DNA of 64,000 nt from Ch128b sp964527925. Lineage in GTDB: Bacteria; Bacteroidota; Ignavibacteria; Ch128b. Position numbers and translations under genes: made by a program. Numbering within the stretch: position 1 is the stretch's first letter; each line of letters begins with the position of its first letter. The stretch spans positions 186,001-250,000 of the forward strand of contig CAZGQO010000001.1 in NCBI GenBank assembly GCA_964527925.1, read 5' to 3'. The notes under the pieces were generated by a model, which saw nothing but the letters and a program-made list of their open reading frames with translations, ran no database searches and had not been told where the DNA came from. This document shows, piece after piece, positions 35,655 through 44,028 of the stretch.

Positions 35655-35903
35655 ATGTATAGAGCTAAAGTTTTTATTAAAAGAAGACGAACAATCCTTG
35701 ATCCACAAGGTAAAGCTATTGAACTTGGAATTAAATCTTTAGGATTTGATAACATTCAAAATGTAAGAGTGGATAAGTATATAGAGTTTGAGATTGATGA
35801 AACAAATAAAGAAAAAGCTACTCGTTCTGTTGAAAAAATTTGTGATGTCTTATTAGCCAATCCACATCTTGAAGATTTTTATTTCGAATTAGAAAAATTA
35901 TGA
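35655..35903 (+). CDS. purS: Phosphoribosylformylglycinamidine synthase subunit PurS
   Basis: An 82-residue PurS: YRAKVFIKRRRTILDPQGKAI at the start and a DKYIEFEID core are typical. PurS bridges PurQ and small PurL in the three-subunit FGAM synthase. It overlaps purQ by 4 nt. purL is not in the window. Confidence 0.93.
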   Translation: MYRAKVFIKRRRTILDPQGKAIELGIKSLGFDNIQNVRVDKYIEFEIDETNKEKATRSVEKICDVLLANPHLEDFYFELEKL

Positions 35904-36592
35904 AAGCTGGAGTGGTTATATTTCCAGGCTCAAATTGTGATTACGATACTTACTATTTACTCAAAAAAGTTTTAGGAATTGAAACAACATTTTTGTTTCA
36001 CAAAGACCATTCTTTACAAAATTGTGATTTAATAATTTTACCCGGTGGATTTTCTTATGGTGATTATCTAAGATCTGGTGCAATCGCAAAATTCTCTCCA
36101 ATTATGAGAGAAGTAGTTAATTTCGCAGAGAATGGTGGATATGTAATGGGGATTTGTAATGGTTTTCAAATTTTATGTGAAAGTGGTTTGTTGCCTGGTA
36201 CTCTTACAAAGAATTATTCTCTAAAATTTCAATGCTTTGATCAACCACTTAAAGTGACGAATAAAAATAATGTTTTCACAAGCAAATTTGTTAAAGACGA
36301 AGTAATTACATTACCAATCGCTCACGGAGAAGGTAATTACTTTATTAATAATGATGAATTAAAAGAACTTTATGAAAATGAACAGGTTATATTAAAATAT
36401 TGTGATTACGATGGAAACATAACTGAAGAAGCTAATCCAAATGGTTCTGTTGATAACATTGCTGGAATTTGTAATAAAACAAAAAATGTCTTCGGATTAA
36501 TGCCCCATCCTGAACGATATGGAGAAGCAATTCTTGGCAGAACGGATGGATTAAAAATTTTCTATTCAATTATAAATAAATTGAAAGGATAA
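35900..36592 (+). CDS. purQ: Phosphoribosylformylglycinamidine synthase glutaminase subunit PurQ
   Basis: A 230-residue class I glutamine amidotransferase that feeds ammonia to PurL in purine synthesis. The nucleophile cysteine is in GICNGFQIL (about residue 87), the catalytic His and Glu in MPHPERYGE near residue 200. GVVIFPGSNCDYD at the start is characteristic of PurQ. Follows purS with an ATGA overlap and precedes tatA by 5 nt. Confidence 0.96.
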   Translation: MKAGVVIFPGSNCDYDTYYLLKKVLGIETTFLFHKDHSLQNCDLIILPGGFSYGDYLRSGAIAKFSPIMREVVNFAENGGYVMGICNGFQILCESGLLPGTLTKNYSLKFQCFDQPLKVTNKNNVFTSKFVKDEVITLPIAHGEGNYFINNDELKELYENEQVILKYCDYDGNITEEANPNGSVDNIAGICNKTKNVFGLMPHPERYGEAILGRTDGLKIFYSIINKLKG

Positions 36593-36597
36593 TAACA

Positions 36598-36804
36598 ATG
36601 TTTGGAAATATTGGAACTGGTGAAATAATTCTAATTCTTCTTGTAGTCTTAATTCTCTTCGGAGCTAAAAAAATTCCTGAACTCGCACAGGGACTTGGAA
36701 AAGGTATTAGAGAATTTAAGAAGGCTATGAGAGATGTAGAAGAAGAAATCAAACAGGAACCCGATAAACTGGATTCGAAAAAAGAGAATTCAGTGACTAA
36801 ATAA
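36598..36804 (+). CDS. tatA: Sec-independent protein translocase TatA/TatE
   Basis: 68 residues: one membrane helix (about 8-23, GEIILILLVVLILFG), the FGAKKIPELAQGLGKGIREFKKA amphipathic helix and a charged tail. This is the TatA pore component, needed here for ActB and perhaps the small protein at 525. tatC is not nearby. Confidence 0.95.
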   Translation: MFGNIGTGEIILILLVVLILFGAKKIPELAQGLGKGIREFKKAMRDVEEEIKQEPDKLDSKKENSVTK

Positions 36805-36823
36805 TTCTTTCAGGCTTTAGAAA

Positions 36824-38203
36824 GTGGAAATTGAAAAAAAGGTTCAAAAATATCTTGAACAAATACGCACAAACCACCACTTAAACGCTTTCCTCGATAT
36901 TTATGAAGATGAAGTACTTAAAAAGGCTAAAGAACTTGATAAAAAAATCAACGAATCTGGAAAATTAGGAAAGCTTGGTGGAATAATTTTCGCAATTAAA
37001 GATAATATTGCCATCAAGAATAAGAAACTTACTTGCGGTTCAAAAATTCTTGAGAATTTTATTTCACTTTATAACGCCACAGTGATTGATAGATTAATAC
37101 AGGAAGATGCAATTATAATTGGTAAGACCAATATGGATGAATTTGCAATGGGTTCTTCTAATGAAAATTCAGCTTTTGGTAATGTGAAGAATCCCTTCGA
37201 TGAATCAAGAGTTCCTGGTGGATCAAGTGGCGGTTCAGCTGTAGCTGTTGCAAAAAATTTTTGTGATGTAGCTTTGGGTTCAGATACAGGCGGTTCTATA
37301 CGTCAGCCCGCAGCATTCTGTGGTGTTTATGGATTAAAACCAACTTATAGCAGAGTTTCAAGATATGGATTAGTTGCATTTGCATCTTCATTTGATTGTA
37401 TTGGTCCCATTGCAAAATCCCCTGAGTTAATTGCAAAGACATTAGAAGTTATTGAAGGTTTTGATCCTAATGATAGTACAAGTTCCAATGAGCCTACTAA
37501 GAACTATTCTGAAGTTATCAATCATATTCCTGAAAAATTAAGAATTGGTGTCCCCTTCAACTTACTAACTGAAGGCATTGATCAAGATATCAAAAAAGAA
37601 CTTTCTGATTTGATTGATTTTTTCGAATCAAATTCTTTCTCAATTATTAATATTGAGTTACCTCATCTTAAGTATTCGATTGCAGATTATTATTTATTAA
37701 CCACGGCAGAAGCATCTTCAAATTTATCAAGATATGATGGGGTTAAATACGGAAGACGATTTGAAAAACCTAAATCGATTCAAGAACTTTACACTTTAAC
37801 ACGAGATCACTTTTTTGGTACAGAGGTTAAAAGAAGAATAATACTTGGGACTTTTGTTTTATCAGCCGGTTATTATGATGCATATTATCTGAAAGCTCAA
37901 AAAATTCGAAGATTAATTCAAAATGATTTTATAAATGCTTTCGAAAAAGTGGATTTAATCATTATGCCAACAACTCCAACAACAGCATTCAAGCTTGGTG
38001 AAAAAGTTAATGATCCCCTTTCAATGTATCTGAGTGATATTTTTACAACTTCAGCAAATCTCGCTGGTATACCCGCGATAAATGTTCCTGCTGGATTTGA
38101 TTTAAAAAATTTACCGATTGGAATACAACTTTTATCTTCATTTTTTAGAGAAGATTTACTCTTGCAAGTCAGTAATTTTATTTTCAAAAATTATAAAAAA
38201 TAA
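36824..38203 (+). CDS. gatA: Aspartyl/glutamyl-tRNA amidotransferase subunit A
   Basis: A 459-residue amidase-signature enzyme with a GTG start. Catalytic triad: lysine in FAIKDNIA (about residue 60), cis-serine in GGSSGGS (about 135), and nucleophile serine in DTGGSIRQPA (about 160). It releases ammonia from glutamine to convert Glu-tRNA-Gln or Asp-tRNA-Asn. gatB and gatC are not in the window. Confidence 0.95.
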   Translation: MEIEKKVQKYLEQIRTNHHLNAFLDIYEDEVLKKAKELDKKINESGKLGKLGGIIFAIKDNIAIKNKKLTCGSKILENFISLYNATVIDRLIQEDAIIIGKTNMDEFAMGSSNENSAFGNVKNPFDESRVPGGSSGGSAVAVAKNFCDVALGSDTGGSIRQPAAFCGVYGLKPTYSRVSRYGLVAFASSFDCIGPIAKSPELIAKTLEVIEGFDPNDSTSSNEPTKNYSEVINHIPEKLRIGVPFNLLTEGIDQDIKKELSDLIDFFESNSFSIINIELPHLKYSIADYYLLTTAEASSNLSRYDGVKYGRRFEKPKSIQELYTLTRDHFFGTEVKRRIILGTFVLSAGYYDAYYLKAQKIRRLIQNDFINAFEKVDLIIMPTTPTTAFKLGEKVNDPLSMYLSDIFTTSANLAGIPAINVPAGFDLKNLPIGIQLLSSFFREDLLLQVSNFIFKNYKK

Positions 38204-38218
38204 AATAGGGAATAAACA

Positions 38219-39166
38219 ATGAGTATACTTGTAAATAAAAAATCTCGTGTACTTGTCCAGGGAATTACTGGAAGCGAGGGTTCGTTCCATACAACTCAAA
38301 TGATTGAGTATGGAACGAATGTAGTCGCTGGTGTAGTACCCGGTAAAGGTGGACAAAATTTCAACGGAGTACCAATATTCAATACAGTCGAAGAAGCTGT
38401 TAAAAAAACAAAAGCAGATACATCTGTCATTTTTGTACCTCCCCAATTTGCAACTGATGCAATTCTCGAAGCTGCATTTGCAGGAATAAAGGTTATTGTT
38501 TGTATAACTGAAGGAATACCTGCTAAAGATATGATAAGAGTATATGATGTGATCAAAGACCAAGATGTAAGATTGATTGGACCAAATTGCCCTGGTGTAA
38601 TTTCACCTGGTGAATGCAAAGTAGGAATAATGCCTGGGTTCATTCACAAAAAAGGAAAAGTTGGAATTGTTTCAAGAAGTGGAACATTAACCTACGAAGC
38701 AGTAAAACAACTTACTGATCTTGGAATTGGACAATCGACTTGCGTTGGAATTGGTGGAGATCCAGTCATTGGTTCAAGATTCATTGATATCATCAAACTA
38801 TTTAACGAAGATAAAAACACCGATGCAATTGTTATGATTGGAGAAATTGGTGGAACAGCTGAAGAAGAAGCTGCTGCTTACATCAAAAAATTCGTTAAAA
38901 AACCTGTCATAGGATTTATTGCAGGAAGAACCGCTCCTCCGGGAAGAAGAATGGGTCACGCCGGAGCAATTATTTCCGGTGGTAAAGGAACTGCTGCTGA
39001 AAAAATGGAAGCTATGAGAAAAGCTGGAATAACCGTTGTTGAAAGTCCCGCAGAAATTGGTATAACTGTTAAAAAAGTTTTAGAAAAATTTTATTCGAAG
39101 AAAAAACCAACAACTAAAGCTAACAGACGAACTAAAAAATCAAAAACATCAATAACCAAAAAATAA
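38219..39166 (+). CDS. sucD: Succinate-CoA ligase alpha subunit
   Basis: 315 residues. CoA-binding Rossmann domain at the start (VLVQGITGSEGSFHTTQM), then the phosphorylated histidine in RMGHAGAIISGG (about residue 246). The enzyme makes ATP or GTP in the TCA cycle. Oddity: a lysine/threonine-rich tail of about 25 residues (from about 290) extends beyond the usual end of the family. sucC is not next to it, which is unusual for most bacteria. Confidence 0.95.
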   Translation: MSILVNKKSRVLVQGITGSEGSFHTTQMIEYGTNVVAGVVPGKGGQNFNGVPIFNTVEEAVKKTKADTSVIFVPPQFATDAILEAAFAGIKVIVCITEGIPAKDMIRVYDVIKDQDVRLIGPNCPGVISPGECKVGIMPGFIHKKGKVGIVSRSGTLTYEAVKQLTDLGIGQSTCVGIGGDPVIGSRFIDIIKLFNEDKNTDAIVMIGEIGGTAEEEAAAYIKKFVKKPVIGFIAGRTAPPGRRMGHAGAIISGGKGTAAEKMEAMRKAGITVVESPAEIGITVKKVLEKFYSKKKPTTKANRRTKKSKTSITKK

Positions 39167-39175
39167 GGAGTAAAA

Positions 39176-39592
39176 GTGGAAAGAACATTAGCTATTCTCA
39201 AACCCGATTGTGTTCAAAAAAATTTAATTGGGAAAGTTATCGAAAAAATTGAAGCAGCTGGATTTAAAATCGTTGCAATGAAGATGATTCGACTTTCAAA
39301 GGAAAGCGCAAAAGGATTTTATGAAGTACACAAAGAAAGATCTTTCTTTAATGATTTAGTTGAATATATGACTTCAGGATTCTGTGTAACTATGGTTCTA
39401 GAAAAAGAAAATGCTGTGGAAGATTTCAGAAAATTAATTGGAGCGACGGATCCAGCAAAAGCCGAAGAAGGAACAATCAGAAAATTATATGCAACAAGTA
39501 TTCAAGAAAATATTGTGCACGGAAGTGATTCACCTGCAAATGCCGTTAAAGAAATAAATCATTTCTTTTCAAGACACGAACTTTTAGGCTAA
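39176..39592 (+). CDS. ndk: Nucleoside diphosphate kinase
   Basis: 138 residues with a GTG start behind AAGGAG. KPDCVQKNLIGKVIEK at the N-terminus and the active-site histidine in NIVHGSDSP (about residue 116) are diagnostic. It balances nucleoside triphosphates. It follows sucD by 9 nt, an association seen elsewhere because the two enzymes can act together. Confidence 0.97.
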   Translation: MERTLAILKPDCVQKNLIGKVIEKIEAAGFKIVAMKMIRLSKESAKGFYEVHKERSFFNDLVEYMTSGFCVTMVLEKENAVEDFRKLIGATDPAKAEEGTIRKLYATSIQENIVHGSDSPANAVKEINHFFSRHELLG

Positions 39593-39595
39593 TTA

Positions 39596-40135
39596 ATGTT
39601 AAAACGCTGGAAAACAATAAATCATAAAACAATTTTTAATAATAAGTACTGGTCTTATGAGCTAAAAACTTTTGATCTCGGTGATGGTATAGAAAGAGAA
39701 TATCATTATGTTCATACTCTTGGATCAACGATGATAATCCCAAAGTTCGAAGAGAAATATGTTCTTGTTGAACAATATCGATACTTGAATGATTTGATGA
39801 GTATTGAATTTCCATGTGGTTCAATTGAAAATAATTTTGATGAATTATCAAACGCTAAAAAAGAATTAGAAGAAGAAACCGGTTTTAGTTCAGAGGAACT
39901 CGTTAAAATCGGTTTCTTCTCTCCTTATAATGGTGTTGCTGATGAGTTATGCTTTGTATACTTCACCGATAAACTTATAAAAATTAAATCACAGCCAGAT
40001 GAAACAGAAGAATTTAAAACTTTTTTTCTTAGCGATGAAGAAATAGAAGATCTTATTTCTTCTAATACGATCTGGGATGGGATGACTATTGCAGCCTGGA
40101 AAATTTTTCAAAATTGGAAGCAGAGGAATAAATGA
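39596..40135 (+). CDS. Nudix hydrolase, ADP-ribose pyrophosphatase-like
   Basis: 179 residues. The Nudix box is at about residues 76-98 (from GSIENNFDE to ELEEETGF) with the leading arginine of REUxEE changed to lysine. The overall layout (VEQYRYLNDLMSIEFPCG before the box) is that of NudF-type ADP-ribose/sugar-nucleotide pyrophosphatases. Ends with a 4-nt overlap into the next gene. Confidence 0.85.
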   Translation: MLKRWKTINHKTIFNNKYWSYELKTFDLGDGIEREYHYVHTLGSTMIIPKFEEKYVLVEQYRYLNDLMSIEFPCGSIENNFDELSNAKKELEEETGFSSEELVKIGFFSPYNGVADELCFVYFTDKLIKIKSQPDETEEFKTFFLSDEEIEDLISSNTIWDGMTIAAWKIFQNWKQRNK

Positions 40136-41358
40136 AACTATTGGTTTTATTTTTAATTGCCTCACAAATTCTTGCTTCATCATCGAAAGTTAAACTTGGA
40201 AATGAAAGACTGGAAACAGATTATTTTTCTTTGATCAAAGATAAAAAGCTTGGATTAATCGTAAATCATTCAAGTGTTTTACCTAACGGAGATCATCTTA
40301 TTGATCATCTCTCGAAAATTAAATCTCTAAAAGTTGTCGCTGCATTTGGTCCAGAGCATGGAATTCGTGGAGAAGCTCCGGCAGGAGAAAAAATTGATCA
40401 CACCATCGATGAAAAAACAGGAATTCCACTTTATTCACTTTACGGAAAAATCAATAAGCCAACACCTGAAATGTTAAAAGGTATTGATGTATTGATTTAT
40501 GATATTCAGGATGTTGGGGCAAGATTCTATACTTATATCTCAACGCTTTATTTTTGCCTTGAAGCGGCTGCAGAAAATGATATTGATTTTATTGTATGTG
40601 ATAGACCTAATCCAATAGGTGGTTTAACTGTTGATGGACCAATCTTAAAAGAAAATCAAAAATCTTTTGTTGGAATAGCAGCATTACCTGTTCAACATGG
40701 GATGACCATTGGTGAGTTAGCTCTTTATTATAATGATTTGATTGAAAGTAAGATTGGCAAAAAAGCTAATCTTAAAGTAATTGAGATGGAGAACTGGAAA
40801 AGAGAAATGAAATTTGACGAGACAGGTCTTTCGTGGATAAATCCGTCTCCAAACATTAACAGTCTTGATGCAGCTTTTGTTTATCCAGGAACTTGTTTTC
40901 TTGAAGCCACAAATATTTCAGAAGGAAGAGGAACTTATTCACCCTTCTTAACTATTGGTGCTCCATTTATTGACAGCGACGATCTTATCGAAGAACTTCA
41001 AAAATTTAATTTCAAATCTCTTAAATTTTCAGCTGTTGAATTTACACCAGTAGATATCAAAGGTATGGTCACAAATCCCAAGTATAAAAATGAAAAGTGT
41101 AATGGAATTAAGATTGAGATAATTGATCACAAATCACTCGAACCAGTGAAATTTGGAATGGCACTCTTGTGCACTCTTCAAAAATTTTATCCTGAACAAT
41201 TTAAAATTAATGTGCAACGAATGAATCGATTAATTGGTGATGAAGTCGTTACTCAGATGATTCTTGATGGAAATAATTACGATTCAATAATTAACTACTA
41301 TGAATCCGAATTAAATGAATTCAAACAATTAAGAACAAAATACTTATTGTACAATTAG
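40132..41358 (+). CDS. DUF1343 exo-beta-N-acetylmuramidase-like protein (NamZ family)
   Basis: 408 residues with a signal peptide (about 1-16). Conserved DUF1343 segments include LGLIVNHSSVLPNG, FGPEHGIRGEAPAGE, LIYDIQDVGARFYTY and CDRPNPIGG. The family includes Bacillus NamZ, which removes terminal N-acetylmuramic acid from peptidoglycan fragments. Exported here, so cell-wall recycling or scavenging is likely. It overlaps the Nudix gene by 4 nt. Confidence 0.85.
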   Translation: MKLLVLFLIASQILASSSKVKLGNERLETDYFSLIKDKKLGLIVNHSSVLPNGDHLIDHLSKIKSLKVVAAFGPEHGIRGEAPAGEKIDHTIDEKTGIPLYSLYGKINKPTPEMLKGIDVLIYDIQDVGARFYTYISTLYFCLEAAAENDIDFIVCDRPNPIGGLTVDGPILKENQKSFVGIAALPVQHGMTIGELALYYNDLIESKIGKKANLKVIEMENWKREMKFDETGLSWINPSPNINSLDAAFVYPGTCFLEATNISEGRGTYSPFLTIGAPFIDSDDLIEELQKFNFKSLKFSAVEFTPVDIKGMVTNPKYKNEKCNGIKIEIIDHKSLEPVKFGMALLCTLQKFYPEQFKINVQRMNRLIGDEVVTQMILDGNNYDSIINYYESELNEFKQLRTKYLLYN

Positions 41359-41366
41359 AGGGAACT

Positions 41367-42395
41367 ATGAAAAAACTATTTATTCTAACTTTATTAACTG
41401 TAATTTTTGTTGTGGGGTGTAAGAAAGAGTCGAAAGAACCAGAACAAAAAATTACATCAAATCAAATTGACACAGTTAATATTCAGCTAATCAAAATCAA
41501 TGAAGATGTTTCTCTGCTTTACGATTTACCGGTTAATTCAACCATTCGATATAAATTCACTTCATATCAGAAAAATACTCAATCAATTTTATTGGACTCT
41601 GCAATTACGGGATTCGTTGAGCAAAAGGTTGACTATATTTTCAAACTCACCGTAAAAGAAAAAGAAAATAATGGAAACATGGATTTAAATATTCAATGCG
41701 AAGATATCAAAGCTATTATTTCATCAAGTAATGGGGAGAAAGTTACTTTTGATGCTGCCAATCCTCCGGTGGATAGTTTAACAAAAATGCAGACTAAAAA
41801 CTTTGCAATTCTTGCTGGAGTAAATTTCTCTGCACGAGTTTCTCCAACCGGGGATGTAATTGATGTCTATCGTTCGGATGAAATTATTAATCGAATTATT
41901 TCTGGAGCACCAAGAAAACCGTCAGAAGAAGAAAAGTTAGCATTGAAAAAAGATGTTGAATTGGGAATATTAAAACCAATTGTTGAACAGATATTGAAGA
42001 ATACGACTGAGAAAAAAGTCAATCTCGATTCAATGTGGACAAAGACTTATTCTACACCTGTTTCAGTTTTTGATATTCAAAACACTGCAACATACAAAGT
42101 GACTAAGATTTTCGAATCGAACAATAATAAGCTTGTTGAAATTACCGGATCGTTAACCACTGTTTCGACTGGTAAAACTGATTACACCGAGAATAATATA
42201 AAATATAAATTTCAAAAGCCTCGTGTTAGTGGTTCCAGCAAAATGTATTTCGATTTAAATAAAAAATGCATTCGCAGTGCTTCATCAAATGTTTCTATAG
42301 AATTAACAATGGATATGCAGGAAATAGGAAAACCAAAAGTTTATAAGAGAACTGATAAAATTGAAACCCGAAATACACTAACGCTTTTTGACTAA
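41367..42395 (+). CDS. Hypothetical lipoprotein (DUF6263-like)
   Basis: 342 residues with a lipoprotein signal (LFILTLLTVIFVVGC, Cys18) and a mature beta-rich region with repeated long strands. It resembles the family of periplasmic lipoproteins with an IRYKFTSYQKNTQ-type start seen in Bacteroidota relatives; the assignment is tentative and no function is known. It follows the NamZ-like gene by 8 nt and is the last of the plus-strand run that begins at 33553. Confidence 0.6.
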   Translation: MKKLFILTLLTVIFVVGCKKESKEPEQKITSNQIDTVNIQLIKINEDVSLLYDLPVNSTIRYKFTSYQKNTQSILLDSAITGFVEQKVDYIFKLTVKEKENNGNMDLNIQCEDIKAIISSSNGEKVTFDAANPPVDSLTKMQTKNFAILAGVNFSARVSPTGDVIDVYRSDEIINRIISGAPRKPSEEEKLALKKDVELGILKPIVEQILKNTTEKKVNLDSMWTKTYSTPVSVFDIQNTATYKVTKIFESNNNKLVEITGSLTTVSTGKTDYTENNIKYKFQKPRVSGSSKMYFDLNKKCIRSASSNVSIELTMDMQEIGKPKVYKRTDKIETRNTLTLFD

Positions 42396-42424
42396 TTGCC
42401 TATTGTATTCTTGAATTTAAAAAG

Positions 42425-42454
42425 AAAATGGTGACTCTATTGAGTCACCATTTT
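42425..42454. terminator. Bidirectional terminator between convergent operons
   Basis: A perfect 13-bp stem, AAAATGGTGACTC at 42425-42437 and its complement at 42442-42454, 4-nt loop TATT. A T run follows on both strands. It ends the long plus-strand operon and the DUF1028 transcript, whose stop codon is 2 nt away. Confidence 0.9.
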
Positions 42455-42455
42455 A

Positions 42456-43442
42456 TTATTTCAGACTAATTATTTCAATCAACTTTTCGTTATCAACTTT
42501 CAAAAGACCATTTTTTACAATTCGCTTTGTCAATTCAACCCAATTTTTATCTTTCATGAATACTTCTTTGAAAAGTGGTTTTGCATCTTCCAACTTGTTA
42601 ATATTAACAAGCGAGACAGCATACCAGTATTTCATCTCTAAGTTTTCAGGAAACATTCTGCAAGCCGCACCATATTCTTCGAGAGCTTTTTTCTCATCGC
42701 CTTTTTCAATTGCAAGATCACCATTGTTCATGTGTTCGTAAGCTCGATACAATTTCAATAATCTTTCAATTTCTTCAACGGGAGATGGATGGTCTTCTAC
42801 TCTTAAATCAATTAATCTATCTTCCCAAATTTTACCTGAAGATTTTCCTTTTACCACTAAAAGTGAAGCTGATTGTTGACCGCGAATATCTCCACCAACT
42901 AATTGAGCTGCTTTTAGTGCTGCAACTAATCTCTCAGCAAGTGGTCCTTTTGTTTTTTCAAATGCTTCAGACATTGCGAGAATGACTTTATCATTTAACA
43001 TCATGTTTGCCTGAACAGAGTAATTTTTTCCAGTGTGATGTCCGGCATATTCTATGCAAGATTTTCCGGTGTAAGCGGCTACATTGCCATTCGCATCAAT
43101 GATTGCAAGTTGTCTGAAATCTCTTCCTTCATCTTTTGAAATTAAATCATTCAAAACTTCTTGAGCAGTTTTTCCCTGTTTCAATAATTTCAATCCCTCT
43201 GGACCAAATGAAACATTAACAAAAGATTGAGTCGCAATTGCACCCACACCAGCTTCTGCCCATGAAACAATTGAACCCACAGAAAACCAATGTGATTGAA
43301 CAGCCACACCAAGTTCACCTGTTGCTTCATCTCTTGCAACTATTGAATATGTATGAACAAGCGAATTTTCGAAATTATAAACCTGACCGAAGACGGAAAT
43401 ACAAAGAATCAGTAAAAAGAAAATCATATAATTTATTTTCAT
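42456..43442 (-). CDS. DUF1028 Ntn-hydrolase-like protein with helical-repeat tail
   Basis: About 328 residues from the ATG at 43442, chosen because GGAG lies 7 nt upstream and a clean signal peptide follows (INYMIFFLLILCISVFG). An upstream in-frame ATG at 43481 adds 13 residues and has no ribosome site. Residues about 25-220 are DUF1028 (HTYSIVARDEATGELGVAVQS, GVGAIATQSFVN), an Ntn-hydrolase-type fold. The last 100 residues contain a TPR-like pair (DLAIEKGDEKKALEEYGAACRMFPEN). Exported; substrate unknown. Confidence 0.82.
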   Translation of the reverse strand: MKINYMIFFLLILCISVFGQVYNFENSLVHTYSIVARDEATGELGVAVQSHWFSVGSIVSWAEAGVGAIATQSFVNVSFGPEGLKLLKQGKTAQEVLNDLISKDEGRDFRQLAIIDANGNVAAYTGKSCIEYAGHHTGKNYSVQANMMLNDKVILAMSEAFEKTKGPLAERLVAALKAAQLVGGDIRGQQSASLLVVKGKSSGKIWEDRLIDLRVEDHPSPVEEIERLLKLYRAYEHMNNGDLAIEKGDEKKALEEYGAACRMFPENLEMKYWYAVSLVNINKLEDAKPLFKEVFMKDKNWVELTKRIVKNGLLKVDNEKLIEIISLK

Positions 43443-43492
43443 ATTAATCTCCAGTTTGATATTGTTAATTAAATTGAACACAACATTCCAAT

Positions 43493-44014
43493 TTATTCCT
43501 CTTCGTATTGAATCACAGTTGATACATTGTACTTTTTCAATTTTTCTCTACCATTTAAAAAACTTAGTTCAATCAGAAAAACTATTCCGACCACTTCTCC
43601 TCCAAGTTTTTCAACAAGCTTACATACAGCTTCAACGGTTCCTCCAGTTGCGAGTAAATCATCGTGTATTAAAACTTTTTCTCCAGGACTGATAGCGTCT
43701 TTATGAATTTCCAGTGAGTCTGTTCCATACTCTAATGAATAAGTTTCTGAAATTTTTTCTGCAGGAAGTTTTCCAGGTTTTCGAACTGGAACAAACCCGG
43801 TGTTAAGTTTATGTGCAAGCAATGAACCAAAAATAAATCCTCTCGATTCAATCGAGACAACTTTATCAACTTTTAGGTTAGAAACTTTTTTATATAATTG
43901 ATTAAATGCTTCTGTAAAAGCATCTTTATTTTTTAAAAGAGTTGTGATGTCTTTGAATATTATTCCTTTTTTTGGAAAATCAGGAACATCACGAATAAAA
44001 TTTTTTAAATCCAT
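43493..44014 (-). CDS. apt: Adenine phosphoribosyltransferase
   Basis: 173 residues from the ATG at 44014, preceded by TTGAGG at good spacing; the ATG at 44041 would add a nine-residue extension that is not in the family. FIRDVPDFPKKGIIFKDITTLL is the canonical start, SIESRGFIFG and the PRPP loop VLIHDDLLATGGT follow. It salvages adenine to AMP. It sits 14 nt after PolX. Confidence 0.96.
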   Translation of the reverse strand: MDLKNFIRDVPDFPKKGIIFKDITTLLKNKDAFTEAFNQLYKKVSNLKVDKVVSIESRGFIFGSLLAHKLNTGFVPVRKPGKLPAEKISETYSLEYGTDSLEIHKDAISPGEKVLIHDDLLATGGTVEAVCKLVEKLGGEVVGIVFLIELSFLNGREKLKKYNVSTVIQYEEE

Positions 44015-44028
44015 AAAATAAACCTCAA

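Noticed and set aside
38156..38643. Minus-strand ORFs (135 and 115 codons) over the start of sucD
   Set aside because: They overlap each other and conserved sucD codons; the apparent cysteine-rich protein is a frame artefact.
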